41,689 nucleotides of DNA, taken from positions 1-41,689 of the forward strand of contig JASMLW010000618.1 of the NCBI GenBank assembly GCA_030748485.1, given 5' to 3'. Shown piece by piece: positions 26,766 to 36,929 of the stretch (position 1 is its first letter; every line of letters begins with the position of its first letter). The position numbers and the translations under genes are program-made. A model generated the notes under the pieces. That model searched no databases, was not told the DNA's origin, and was given only the letters and a program-made list of their open reading frames with translations. The stretch is from Pirellulaceae bacterium (GTDB lineage Bacteria > Planctomycetota > Planctomycetia > Pirellulales > Pirellulaceae).

Positions 26766-26785
<20 letters not shown>
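26207..26785 (+). CDS. Hypothetical protein upstream of SNF2 helicase
   Basis: 192 residues from an ATG at 26207. The first part (GFLTIVDAQEQGLFGGYLVLNLVGRPLEFYCTAPVRPNRAQEILYG) is a beta-rich domain, then QIGQTLFKKSKLKP and a VCTDREDALAVRDHIATPVMLAADV stretch look like an alternating alpha/beta continuation. The C-terminal third is charged and helical. No motif I can assign. Its last 20 bases overlap the start of the SNF2 gene in another frame, so the two are surely co-expressed and may work together in DNA metabolism. Codon use agrees with a real gene. Confidence 0.75.
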
Positions 26786-28514
<1,729 letters not shown>

Positions 28515-28534
28515 ACCAACGGCGACATCCCAAA

Positions 28535-30013
28535 CTACTCAGCCGGGATTTCGTTGAGCGTGTAATACGCGTCGTTGTGCACCAGCTTCTCGCCCGTCGC
28601 GCTGCGCACTGGTGCGAGATTGAATTCGTGCACATGTCCTTGCACTAATCCGGCGACTTGCAGTCGCGCCTGCAAGCCGTTGTCCGAGACTGTCGCTTTG
28701 ACAACGCGGGGAGTCGTTTGATCGACTTCGGGACTGCCGTAGCCACGGTGGTAGATGTGGGTGAACGTCGACAACGCGTACGATGCGGGATCACCGGCGG
28801 TGGCCGGATCGACGGGCTTGGTGAAGGTGACGAGAAACCCGTCGCTTTGCGCATTGATCTGTTTGATCTCAAACGGAGTCTTGCCCGTCCAGTCGAGCCG
28901 TTGGATGGCGAACTCGCGCGGTCCCCGCACGGGCCACCCGCGATTAGTGCCGCCCACGATCAGGTCGCCGCGGGGTGTGAACTGGCAAGCCAGCAAGCCG
29001 GTCGCCAGTCCTTCGCGGAAGGGATAGCAGGCTCCTTGCCAGACTCCGTTGACGCGTTCCGTCGTGGCTCGCATCACGACGCTGAGACTGAAGTCGCAGA
29101 CGAACATCTGGTTTTCAAACGGCCCGAACTTCCCGCCGGTGCGGTCGACCATGAATCCCGAGATCGACCGCCCCATCTTGATGTAGGGAAAGACAACCGC
29201 ATACGGCACCAGTTCTTTGACCCGTCGACGTTCGGTCAATAATCGCGACCCGGAATTCGGCTCCACCGGCTTGTCGCCCATGTTCTTCGCCAAGTCGTAC
29301 CAGTTGAAGCTGACGGGGTGTCCCATGAAGCCGCCGGGCTGCAGCACTTTGAGTGAACACGAACCGTTCCAAGGACCTTGACTCTCCGCGTAGAACATCA
29401 CGCCGTGTTCGTTGGGACCGATGCCGCACGGGCTGCGGATGCCGCTGCAAATGGGAATCGCCTTACCTTGAGGCGTGACCTTGAGACACCAGCCGCGAAA
29501 CGGCGCTTCGGAGTGATACGACTTCGACAGGCAGAGCGCGACCCAGACGTTGCCGTCCCGATCGGGCTTCGACCCGAAAGCGAATTCGTGGTAGTGGCGA
29601 AAGCCCCAGACATCGTTGAGCGTCTCGAATCGGTCGGCTCGCCCGTCACCATCCGTATCCGTGATGCGACTGACTTCGGTCTGTTGAGTGATGAAGAAAG
29701 AACCGTCCCGGTACGACATGCCGAGAATCTCATCGAGCCCGCTGGCGAAACGTCTGTAGTTGAGTCGCGGGTTCTCGTCGAACGCGCCATCGACAAGATA
29801 AATGTCGCCTCGCCGCGAGCCGATCGCCAATCGACCGTCCGGCAGCACGTCGAAACTGCCGGCTTCGATTCCGGCGCCTTTGGGGATCGGCAATTCGACA
29901 ATGCGGTAGTACTTGGCTTCTTCCTCAGCCGTATTCCAGTACTCGCCCAACCTCTGAGCGTAGAGACTTCCGCAGCACGTCGCGACGAGCGTCCAGACCA
30001 AGCACCGCAACAT
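28535..30013 (-). CDS. Secreted glucose/sorbosone-dehydrogenase-like propeller protein
   Basis: 492 residues with a Sec signal peptide (hydrophobic 4-18, ending SLYAQ). The rest is a beta propeller of the PVC-type sorbosone/glucose dehydrogenase-like class: FDVLPDGRLAIGSRRGDIYLVDG, then EILGMSYRDGSFFITQQTEVSRITDTDGDGRADRFE with its calcium-loop-like D.DGD.RAD, and GSKPDRDGNVWVALC. A C-terminal domain of about 100 residues with Fn3-like strands follows. The exact oxidised substrate, if any, is unknown. The gene begins 11 bases after the cytochrome gene stop on the same strand, so it is in an operon with it and acts in the periplasm. Confidence 0.88.
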   Translation of the reverse strand: MLRCLVWTLVATCCGSLYAQRLGEYWNTAEEEAKYYRIVELPIPKGAGIEAGSFDVLPDGRLAIGSRRGDIYLVDGAFDENPRLNYRRFASGLDEILGMSYRDGSFFITQQTEVSRITDTDGDGRADRFETLNDVWGFRHYHEFAFGSKPDRDGNVWVALCLSKSYHSEAPFRGWCLKVTPQGKAIPICSGIRSPCGIGPNEHGVMFYAESQGPWNGSCSLKVLQPGGFMGHPVSFNWYDLAKNMGDKPVEPNSGSRLLTERRRVKELVPYAVVFPYIKMGRSISGFMVDRTGGKFGPFENQMFVCDFSLSVVMRATTERVNGVWQGACYPFREGLATGLLACQFTPRGDLIVGGTNRGWPVRGPREFAIQRLDWTGKTPFEIKQINAQSDGFLVTFTKPVDPATAGDPASYALSTFTHIYHRGYGSPEVDQTTPRVVKATVSDNGLQARLQVAGLVQGHVHEFNLAPVRSATGEKLVHNDAYYTLNEIPAE

Positions 30014-30024
30014 TTCGAACTCTC

Positions 30025-32835
30025 CTACCAGTGGTACTCTAAAGTTAAGGACGACTTGCCCGCCGGTATCTCAACCGGGATGCGCAGCTGCTGGCCGTTG
30101 CCGGCTTTGACGATCCGCGCCGTGCGATCTCCGCTGACATGTATCCGCAGTCGCTTGCCCACCGAGAACACGCCGTCGCCTCTGTCCGCGATGTTGGCGT
30201 CCGCCGCCGCGCGAAACACGACGGGGCGACGTCCTTCCGTCGACGCGAACGTCAGCGTTCGTTTGATCCAAGCTCGACGAGGTTCGTCGCCGTCGCCGCC
30301 GCTGCTCATGTCGATTGGGGAATCGGTGACATCGATATTGTCGAAGCGGTAGAGGAAAGTCGGGCGGCGGAGTTTGTCGAGAACGTAACCTTTGAAGCGA
30401 TGATGGGGGGGGCGGCCTTCGTCGACGACCCACGGTTTCTCCGCATCGTCTAATTCGGGCCCCTTCGGGAAACGCAGATGATCCGAGCCGAGGGGTCGGA
30501 CAGTGCCGTGCCCCTGGCTCCGCCAAACACCCGACGGGTCGGCGAACTTGCCCTTCCAAATCATCGCCAGTCGCAGCTGTTCGGCGTCGAAGGCCAGATT
30601 GACCCGCCGCGGGTAGCCAACGCCGATGCCGCGCTTGCCGATTCCCTGGTAGCTGCGGCGGAGCATCACCGCCTCGTCGGTCGCGACCAACTCGATCGGC
30701 TCGCGACGCAGTCCGCGCGGAACGCGGGCCTGACGCCCGTCCAGCAAGTACCGCCACATCGCCTCAATCTGCAAGTCCGTGTTTCCCTCCAACAGGTCTT
30801 GCCGGATCGCGCGACCGCCGGGCCAGAACGAAGGCATTACCGTATTGGGGCTCAGCTTCTGCGGGTCGCGCATGTAACGATAGAACCAGCCCTTGTGCAG
30901 GCGGTCGGTCATCTCGGTGAGGTCGGCGGCGGGCATCGTCGACGCTCGCTTCTGCTGAAACGTATGGCAGGCGATGCAGTTCAATCCGCCCACTCCCGCC
31001 ATCTGATGTCCCGCGTTGCGAATCTCCTTTTCATCCTTCACCGGTGCGTACGACACGGGCGCCGCTTCGTCGACGCGCTGAAATAGATCGATCAGGTGAG
31101 CCACGTTGTCGACGCCGTACTGCGGCATCCGCGTCATCATGTACGGGCGCACCGAACGGCCGCTAACCAAAACCTCCCGCATCCACTTGGGTCGCAGTTT
31201 GGAGCCGACATCCGTGAGCGGTGGCGGGATGCGACCTTGAGGTCCCAGGTTCGGGTTCGCCGTGTGAAAGAACTCATTCCGCTCCGCCCCGATTCCCCCT
31301 AACTCGCCCCGCTGATGACAAGCCGTGCAGCGCAGCGCGGTGAGCGTCATGTCGATGCGGTCGGCCTCACCGATCGGTTCGAGCGGAGACTGCAGCGCTG
31401 TCACCATCGCGCTGCGCTGCCGATCGGAGAGTTGATAGGCGGGCCACTTTCCAGGTTTGCCGGACAGACAGCCCTTCGTCGCATTGTCCGCCGCCAGTTG
31501 AGCGTGTTTGATTGGACGGCGGTTTTTGTCCAATGCATGGCACTCCGCGCACCCGAGCTGTTCAAACTGCAGGCGTCCGGCGGCCACCTTCTCGGCATCC
31601 AGTTCGAACTGCGAGACAAATGCCGGCGCAGGAACGCTCAACAGATAGCCGGCGATGTCCTTCGCTTCGAAGTGAGTCAACTTCAGGTTCGGCATGCGGC
31701 CGCCCGGGCGGGCCGCGTGAGGATCCTCGAGGAACTCACGCAGACTGTTTAAGTTGTACTTTCGGGTGACGTCACCCAGTGGAACTGAACTGTCCGCCAG
31801 GGTTTCCAGACCTTCGTCGTTTCGCGGCGAGTGGCACGCCGCGCAACCGACCGTGTGGAACAGTGTTTTCCCTTCCCCCTCAAAAACGAACGGGCTTGGG
31901 CGATTGAACTTCTCCGGGCGAAGCGACGCCACGAAGTGCGTCAGTTGATTGGCGGCCGCAACGCGCTCTCGCTTGCTCAACGAACCCAGTACGTCGGGCA
32001 TCCGAGCGCCCGGTTTGGTCTTATGAGGCGAGTGCAGAAGCTGTTCGATGTATTCAGGGTCCAACCGGCCGGCGCTCCACATCAAGTCGGGAGCCTCTTG
32101 CGGCGGCGGGCCAAAGGTCGTCGCCGCTGTGACGGCGTCGCCGCCGTGGCAGGCTCCGCATTGGAAGTGATCGATGAGCACCAAGCCGTGGAGCCGCGCG
32201 TCAATCGTTCCGCCGCCCGATTGCACGCGGCTGGCTCCGCCTCCCGCGCCGCGGATTTCCATCACGTAGCGCACCAGGTCGAGAAAGTGTTGGCGGCTCG
32301 GCAGTTCGTCCACCATTCCATCCGGCATCGACGACTTCGGCTGCGTCAACTGCTCCTCGATGTCGGCCAGTCGAAGGGTGATGAGCCGTCGTTCCTCAAT
32401 CGCCTCGCGCAGCACGATGACGGCGGGTGTTCGCCGTACGATTCGACCGCTGTGCTTTCTGCCGCGGACCGTGACGACCGAGATGGTCTCGAAGCCTTTG
32501 GCGATATCCTTCGACGGGTTCAACAGCGACTCGACCAGATACGCGTCGGTTACCTGGTTCTTGAGTTGAGTTAGATCGGGGCCCAGCAGATCGGCTCCGC
32601 CGGGCGAGTGGCAGTTCGCGCAGGCCAACTTCTGTTGAGGGAACAAGATTGCCCCGCGCACGGCGTCGCCTTTTTCGCGAGCCGCTTCCGCCAATGCGGC
32701 GGCGCCCTCAGACATCAATTGTTGCGACAGCTTTGGCGCGTCACCCGCCTGTTGGCCGATTGCCGCTGAGCAAGCCACAGCCAAGTACGCCAAGCTGCTC
32801 GACAGAGAAACGGCGAGAGACCGCGAGAGCATCAT
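30025..32835 (-). CDS. Secreted hexahaem-type cytochrome c (PVC-type)
   Basis: 936 residues with a signal peptide ending near SAAIGQQA. Six CxxCH haem-binding motifs are visible: CANCH (72-76), CGACH (about 227), CAACH (about 328), CAECH (about 430), CTACH (about 503) and CIACH (about 620). Several lie in modules with the L.GPDL or MP.L pattern of PVC-type cytochromes, with methionine axial ligands such as in GARMPDV and GRMPNL. The last 300 residues are beta-rich without haem motifs. Proteins of this kind pass electrons from periplasmic sugar or alcohol oxidation. It lies between the ThuA-fusion gene (71-base gap) and the sorbosone-type gene (11-base gap), giving one operon. Confidence 0.92.
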   Translation of the reverse strand: MMLSRSLAVSLSSSLAYLAVACSAAIGQQAGDAPKLSQQLMSEGAAALAEAAREKGDAVRGAILFPQQKLACANCHSPGGADLLGPDLTQLKNQVTDAYLVESLLNPSKDIAKGFETISVVTVRGRKHSGRIVRRTPAVIVLREAIEERRLITLRLADIEEQLTQPKSSMPDGMVDELPSRQHFLDLVRYVMEIRGAGGGASRVQSGGGTIDARLHGLVLIDHFQCGACHGGDAVTAATTFGPPPQEAPDLMWSAGRLDPEYIEQLLHSPHKTKPGARMPDVLGSLSKRERVAAANQLTHFVASLRPEKFNRPSPFVFEGEGKTLFHTVGCAACHSPRNDEGLETLADSSVPLGDVTRKYNLNSLREFLEDPHAARPGGRMPNLKLTHFEAKDIAGYLLSVPAPAFVSQFELDAEKVAAGRLQFEQLGCAECHALDKNRRPIKHAQLAADNATKGCLSGKPGKWPAYQLSDRQRSAMVTALQSPLEPIGEADRIDMTLTALRCTACHQRGELGGIGAERNEFFHTANPNLGPQGRIPPPLTDVGSKLRPKWMREVLVSGRSVRPYMMTRMPQYGVDNVAHLIDLFQRVDEAAPVSYAPVKDEKEIRNAGHQMAGVGGLNCIACHTFQQKRASTMPAADLTEMTDRLHKGWFYRYMRDPQKLSPNTVMPSFWPGGRAIRQDLLEGNTDLQIEAMWRYLLDGRQARVPRGLRREPIELVATDEAVMLRRSYQGIGKRGIGVGYPRRVNLAFDAEQLRLAMIWKGKFADPSGVWRSQGHGTVRPLGSDHLRFPKGPELDDAEKPWVVDEGRPPHHRFKGYVLDKLRRPTFLYRFDNIDVTDSPIDMSSGGDGDEPRRAWIKRTLTFASTEGRRPVVFRAAADANIADRGDGVFSVGKRLRIHVSGDRTARIVKAGNGQQLRIPVEIPAGKSSLTLEYHW

Positions 32836-32906
32836 TCGATTGTCCGATCGGATTCGCAGACGTGAAGTTTCGTGAAGAGTCGTGTGACGGAGAGCGAGAG
32901 TTCGCC

Positions 32907-35045
32907 TCAGCGGTAGGCCGCCGGCTTCCGCGGGACGACGCCGAGTTTCTCATAATTGAATCCACTTTCCAGTGGTCGATACTCGCCCACGTACTCGACG
33001 CTGCTGTCAGGGCGGATCTGTTTCTCCATGCCGAGACACCAATACGACGCGTTGACGGTCAGCCGTCTCAGCCCGGCGCTTTGGTAGTCTCGGGCGCTCC
33101 CCATCGTGACATGAAAGACCCGCGCCGTCTTGCCGGTTGTTCCCGTCCACGACTTCGTCCAGGCGATCGGCAGCGGTTCTTTCTCCCGGTTGGGTCCGTC
33201 CGTGGGTCGTCGCCCGACGAGCGGTTGTCCGAGAACCAGCGCGCGGCAGTTGGCGGGAAGGCTTTTCCCTTCCGGATATGTTCGATAAACGTCCGACGGC
33301 CCCCAGATGTCTTTGACGCCTGTGAGGATCGGGTGGCTCTTCGCCTCTTCGATGAAGATGCCGCGCGTCGAGTCGGCGTGCCAACGGCCGTGGTGCTTGC
33401 GGAAGGAGCCGCCGAGCACGTCTTCGCCAAAGCGGACTCGCTTGCCGTCTTTTTGATAGGGGAAGTTCTCCAGAAACCCGTGGTTCGCCGTACGAATGCC
33501 GATGATCGGTCTTCCCGAGTCGATGTATTTGATCACGTGTTGTATCTGCTCGTCCGGCAGTGTCAGCAATCGACTGAAGAGGATCATCAAGTCGGCGCTC
33601 GCCAGATGCTCGAGTCCGGGGATGTTGTGCGTGACTGTCTTGTCCTGCCAGCGAATCTTCTGCGTCGGATCGACTTCATTCTTATCGTTGACGGCGAACA
33701 GCACGGTGCAATGGAATCCGTGGTGATGCGACAAGATCTTGGCCAGCATCGGCATCGACTGCTCACTGCGGTACTCTTGTTCGGCCGCGATGAGCACGAT
33801 GTGTTTGCCGCGGCCAGGACTCGTCTTCGTCGAGTCGTTCCTCCCTGCGTACGTCAGCCACCGCGGGCTGTCCGGAACGGGGTGCGACGAGACGCTGTGT
33901 TTTTTCCGCAGCCGCGTCCAGTAGTTTTTCCAGTACTTGTCGTAATAGTCGTAGGCGGCGTTTTCAATGTGTTCGGGATCGACAACGCGCGGCGAGGTTT
34001 TTGGATCAAAACCATCGAGGTGATCCTGGCCGGCTCGCTTCCGCGGCGAGACGAAACGCCACTCCGATTCGCCCAACACGTCCGCACAGAGCTCGGCCAG
34101 CGCCGGATCGTAGGCTTGCAGTTGGGCTCGCGTGTGAATGTGATTGTGGTCGTGGTCCATCGTGCGGTTGGTGTTGTACCAGCACTGCACGCCCTCGGCC
34201 CAATACTCGGCGCGGTTCCTATGCGCGTAACATTCTTTCTCGCCGCCGAACACAATTAGCACTTTGTCTTGTTTGGAGACTTTCACTTTCGAGTTCGCCG
34301 GTTTGCCGTTGACCGTGATGTCGCCGCCGTCCAGACAGCGTTGGATTAGATCGGGTGATTGGTCGGGGAACGACTTGACGAGGGCGTCGAGCAGGCTGAC
34401 GGGCGTTTTGCTTTTGACGCGGCGATACCGTTGAGCGGCTCGGCCATCCATCCAAATGCCTTTGGCTCGCGCTCGTTGAAAAACTTCGGTGAGTCGTTTC
34501 TGCAGCGCGTCGTCGAATCCGGCTCCGTGAATCACGTGGCCAAACTCGTGGATCAGAATGCTCTCCAACTGCATTCCGCCTTCGTACTCGAGGACATCCT
34601 CTTCGGCGAAGACGACGGTCGGTCGCTTATTGATGCGAGTCAGGAATCCGCGTTGTCTCCAGTTGTAGAAGTCGAGTTCTTTGCCGGTCTTGTCGGTCTT
34701 GAATTGGGGCACATCGGATGTCAGTTCGCGATGTCCGATCAGGATGCAGAGCACTTTGTTCTCGCGGATCCGCGCGGCGATCGCTTCATCGATGCTCTTC
34801 ATGATCATGTCGAACTGATAGGCGGCTTCGCGATGCGCGTGGTCGGAGACTTGATCGGACGTGGCGATCAAGATGTCTTGGACGAGCGTGCCTTTCTTGT
34901 AGAACTCGCGTTCCAGGCCGTACTCCTTCGCCAGCTCGGCGGAGATCGGCGAAATCTCGTAGTCCGCCGCGGCCACTTTGACACCAGCGAAGGCGAGCGC
35001 GATCGATATGGACAAGATCAGAGTCGGCCGTTTCGATTGGACCAC
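32907..35045 (-). CDS. Secreted HExxH peptidase-like / S4-like / ThuA fusion protein
   Basis: 712 residues from a GTG at 35045 with GGAG nine bases upstream. A signal peptide (to about AAA, residue 27) is followed by a metallopeptidase-like domain with HEFGH (166-170) and a later RAEYWAEGVQCWY (E280 or E284), the expected third zinc ligand. Between them, residues 214-266 (SLLDALVKSFPD...GDITVNGKPA...KVSKQDKVLIV) resemble an S4 RNA-binding domain, such as the start of RluD-type pseudouridine synthases. From about 420 a ThuA-like domain follows (HIVLIAAEQEYRSEQSMPMLAKIL, GRPIIGIRTANHGF). ThuA is a glutamine-amidotransferase-like fold found in sugar metabolism. It is first in the operon with cytochrome and sorbosone-type genes. 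Confidence 0.85.
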   Translation of the reverse strand: MVQSKRPTLILSISIALAFAGVKVAAADYEISPISAELAKEYGLEREFYKKGTLVQDILIATSDQVSDHAHREAAYQFDMIMKSIDEAIAARIRENKVLCILIGHRELTSDVPQFKTDKTGKELDFYNWRQRGFLTRINKRPTVVFAEEDVLEYEGGMQLESILIHEFGHVIHGAGFDDALQKRLTEVFQRARAKGIWMDGRAAQRYRRVKSKTPVSLLDALVKSFPDQSPDLIQRCLDGGDITVNGKPANSKVKVSKQDKVLIVFGGEKECYAHRNRAEYWAEGVQCWYNTNRTMDHDHNHIHTRAQLQAYDPALAELCADVLGESEWRFVSPRKRAGQDHLDGFDPKTSPRVVDPEHIENAAYDYYDKYWKNYWTRLRKKHSVSSHPVPDSPRWLTYAGRNDSTKTSPGRGKHIVLIAAEQEYRSEQSMPMLAKILSHHHGFHCTVLFAVNDKNEVDPTQKIRWQDKTVTHNIPGLEHLASADLMILFSRLLTLPDEQIQHVIKYIDSGRPIIGIRTANHGFLENFPYQKDGKRVRFGEDVLGGSFRKHHGRWHADSTRGIFIEEAKSHPILTGVKDIWGPSDVYRTYPEGKSLPANCRALVLGQPLVGRRPTDGPNREKEPLPIAWTKSWTGTTGKTARVFHVTMGSARDYQSAGLRRLTVNASYWCLGMEKQIRPDSSVEYVGEYRPLESGFNYEKLGVVPRKPAAYR

Positions 35046-35125
35046 GAGATGAGTCTCCGCAAGGCTGCGTTTAGCGCGAACACGACGGGCTGCGCATTAG
35101 ACCCGTTATTCAGCCGCCTTCAAGC

Positions 35126-35562
35126 CCAGTAGGTCCCCAGTAGGTCCTGCCTGCCGGGCAGGACATCGCGACGAAGTCGCGACAATCGACGCTGCATCGT
35201 TTAGTAGGTCCTGCCTGCCGGGCAGGACATCGCGACAGAGTCGCGACAATGGACGTTCCATCGCTCAGTAGGTCCTGCCTGCCGGGCAGGACATCGCGAC
35301 GAAGTCGCGACAATCGACGTTCCATCGCTAAGTAGGTCCTGCCTGCCGGGCAGGACATCGCGACGAAGTCGCGACAATCGACGTTCCATTTGCTACACCG
35401 CGGCGATTTGATTCGACGCTGAGCACGAATCCGGCGGCTTCTTTTGGGTTAACCCGCATTCGACGGCCTTGGAAGGCCATCGTACATAAGCAGGTCCTGC
35501 CTGCCGGGCAGGACATCGCGACAAAGTCGCGACAATCGACGTTCTATTCGCTACACCGCGGC
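35126..35562. repeat. Tandem array of 64-bp double-hairpin repeats
   Basis: Four consecutive units begin at 35139, 35203, 35267 and 35331, an exact 64-base period. A partial AGTAGGTCC precedes them at 35127, and a fifth unit follows at 35489 after 94 unrelated bases. Each starts AGTAGGTCC, holds a stem CCTGCC-TGCCGG-type/GGCAGG and a second stem TCGCGAC-GAA-GTCGCGA, then a unit-specific spacer ACAATCGACGTTCCAT. The fourth and fifth units share a further tail ending CTACACCGCGGC. A related two-copy form lies at 4915-5031. The array fills the gap between the ThuA-fusion gene start and the cassette-like genes. A few substitutions between units show drift after tandem duplication. Confidence 0.93.
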
Positions 35563-35644
35563 AGTTTCTCAACCTTCTTCGATCCCCCACGCGCAAAATC
35601 CATCTCCCCTCCGGACAAGAAACGGAAAGAACCGGCGAGGGAAT

Positions 35645-35673
35645 TTGACGCTGCCCGAAAATACATACAGAAT
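35645..35673 (+). promoter_or_regulatory. Candidate promoter before the LMW-PTP gene
   Basis: TTGACG (35645-35650) and CAGAAT (35668-35673) are 17 bases apart, 69 bases before the start codon at 35743. The -35 matches five of six consensus bases, the -10 four of six. The region 35563-35742 has otherwise no repeat or gene. Confidence 0.35.
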
Positions 35674-35742
35674 GCGCCCCAGGGCCAGCAAGATTTATCG
35701 CCCGGCCGTTTTGGTTGACTCTTTCTTGTGCGTGAAGATGTC

Positions 35743-36207
35743 ATGGCGATAGATCCATACAAGCATCAGCGCGAGAAGAAGTGGCGATACGTTTACACTC
35801 GATCCGACAAGCTTCATCGTGCCAAGCAGCTCGGCATCGAGTATCCGCGACAACCGGCGTCCCAACTCTTGGATGAAGAATCAATCAACGTCCTTTTTGT
35901 CTGTTCCATGAACAGGTGGCGCAGCCCAACCGCGGAAAGGGTGTACGCCGATCACGAACGGATCAATACACGGTCGCGCGGCACAAGTCAGAAGGCGCGT
36001 CGTACGATCTCCGCAGACGACATCAAATGGGCTGACGTCATCTTCGCAATGGACGACAAACATCGACAGCAGCTTCAATCGCGATTTCCCGGCGAAATGG
36101 CTTACGCCGAAATCCATGTCCTTGACATCCCGGACGATTATCAATTCATGGATCCAGAACTGATTCAATGCATCAAAGACGCGGTCGGTGAGTTGCTGGC
36201 CGATTGA
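35743..36207 (+). CDS. Low-molecular-weight protein tyrosine phosphatase family (COG4551-like)
   Basis: 154 residues from the ATG at 35743 (GTG at 35728 also possible). The phosphate loop is VCSMNRWRSPTAE, with C54 and R60 in the C(X)5R spacing of low-molecular-weight PTPs, and DIKWADVIFAMDDKH matches the later conserved helix. VLDIPDDYQFMDPEL ends the domain in the COG4551 manner, which I recall as predicted tyrosine phosphatases. About 45 basic residues precede the core. Small, alone, with AT-richer codon use than the upstream operon, it is the first gene of the cassette-like series. Physiological target unknown. Confidence 0.88.
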   Translation: MAIDPYKHQREKKWRYVYTRSDKLHRAKQLGIEYPRQPASQLLDEESINVLFVCSMNRWRSPTAERVYADHERINTRSRGTSQKARRTISADDIKWADVIFAMDDKHRQQLQSRFPGEMAYAEIHVLDIPDDYQFMDPELIQCIKDAVGELLAD

Positions 36208-36264
36208 GACAACCAGCGCCAAACCGTACTCTGACAAGATCTACGCGGAGTAGCGGAAGCCGAA

Positions 36265-36352
36265 ACAGAACAAGGCGTCGAACGCGAACGGGCGATCGCG
36301 TCGGTCCTGCATGGTCCAACGTTGCTCGCCGCGACTGTTCGCTCGGTAGAAT
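36265..36352. repeat. Degenerate attC-like site (a)
   Basis: 88 bases after the LMW-PTP gene. It starts ACAGAAC then AAGGCGTCG, and the inner arms GCGAACGGGCGA and TCGCCGCGACTGTTCGC are imperfectly complementary with a bulge, as in integron attC stems. It ends GTAGAAT, a poor match to the GTTRRRY core. It shares AACAAGGCGTCG exactly with site (b). A degenerate attC is an inference from form and context. Confidence 0.4.
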
Positions 36353-36411
36353 CGATTGTCCGCCCAGTGATCTCAATCGTGACGCCGCAACTTGACTCGG
36401 AGCTATGAGTA

Positions 36412-36840
36412 TTGTCAGCCATCCGAATTCTAGCGATCTGCGTTTTTCGCCACGGATCGAAGGTGCTCGTTGCCCAAGGTTTCGATGCGGTAAAGGAGGA
36501 ATCGTTTCTTCGACCGCTCGGCGGCGCCGTCGAATTTGGTGAGCTTGCGGCCGACGCACTGCGGCGAGAAATTCGCGAGGAACTCGCTGCCGAGATCGCT
36601 GAAGTAGTGCAAATCGGCGTACTCGAAAACATATTCACGTATCGAGGGCAACCGGGACACGAGATTGTACTCGTCTTCGATGCTCGATTTGTCGATCAAG
36701 AGTTTTACCAGAAGGACTCGTTAGCAATTCACGAGGAAGACATTTGGGATGGGCCAGCTCGATGGGTCGATCTGAACGACGATTTGCCGTTTGACCTGTA
36801 CCCAGATGGCCTTGCGGCCTTGCTTAGAAATGCGGCATAA
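36412..36840 (+). CDS. NUDIX hydrolase
   Basis: 142 residues from a TTG at 36412 with GGAG nine bases upstream; an ATG at 36405 is out of frame. The NUDIX box is complete: GGAVEFGELAADALRREIREELAAEI fits Gx5Ex7REUxEExGU apart from the last Gly, replaced by Ala. Such enzymes hydrolyse nucleoside diphosphates linked to another moiety; the box alone does not tell the substrate. The gene ends inside the start of attC-like site (b), its TAA being part of GCATAAC, exactly the arrangement of integron cassettes. Neighbours are unrelated small genes on the same strand. Confidence 0.9.
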   Translation: MSAIRILAICVFRHGSKVLVAQGFDAVKEESFLRPLGGAVEFGELAADALRREIREELAAEIAEVVQIGVLENIFTYRGQPGHEIVLVFDARFVDQEFYQKDSLAIHEEDIWDGPARWVDLNDDLPFDLYPDGLAALLRNAA

Positions 36841-36905
36841 CAAGGCGTCGCATCGGAGCACCCTCATCTTTTGAGCCGCGCGCCCGGTGAACTTGGTCGT
36901 AATGC
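36835..36905. repeat. attC-like site (b)
   Basis: 71 bases. GCATAAC (fits R'' RYYYAAC in six of seven positions) is followed by AAGGCGTCGCA-TCGGAGC. The 3' side ends GCCCGGTGAACTTGGTCG then GTAATGC. The inner arms TCGGAGC and GCCCGG, and the outer arms GCATAAC and GTAATGC, pair with one mismatch each around a mispaired spacer, the form of an integron attC. It begins at the NUDIX stop codon. The best of the four candidate sites. Confidence 0.55.
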
Positions 36906-36929
36906 GTCACGTTGCTACGGAACAATCCG

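Noticed and set aside
35126-35562. CRISPR array
   Set aside because: The repeat period is regular but the whole 64-base unit, including the spacer part, is conserved between copies, so there are no unique spacers; no cas genes.
35110-35596. Overlapping minus-strand frames reading repeats of SCPAGRTY
   Set aside because: They are translations of the 64-bp repeat, not proteins.
36405-36490. ATG at 36405 as NUDIX start
   Set aside because: Out of frame with the NUDIX domain; the TTG at 36412 keeps the frame and has a suitably placed GGAG.
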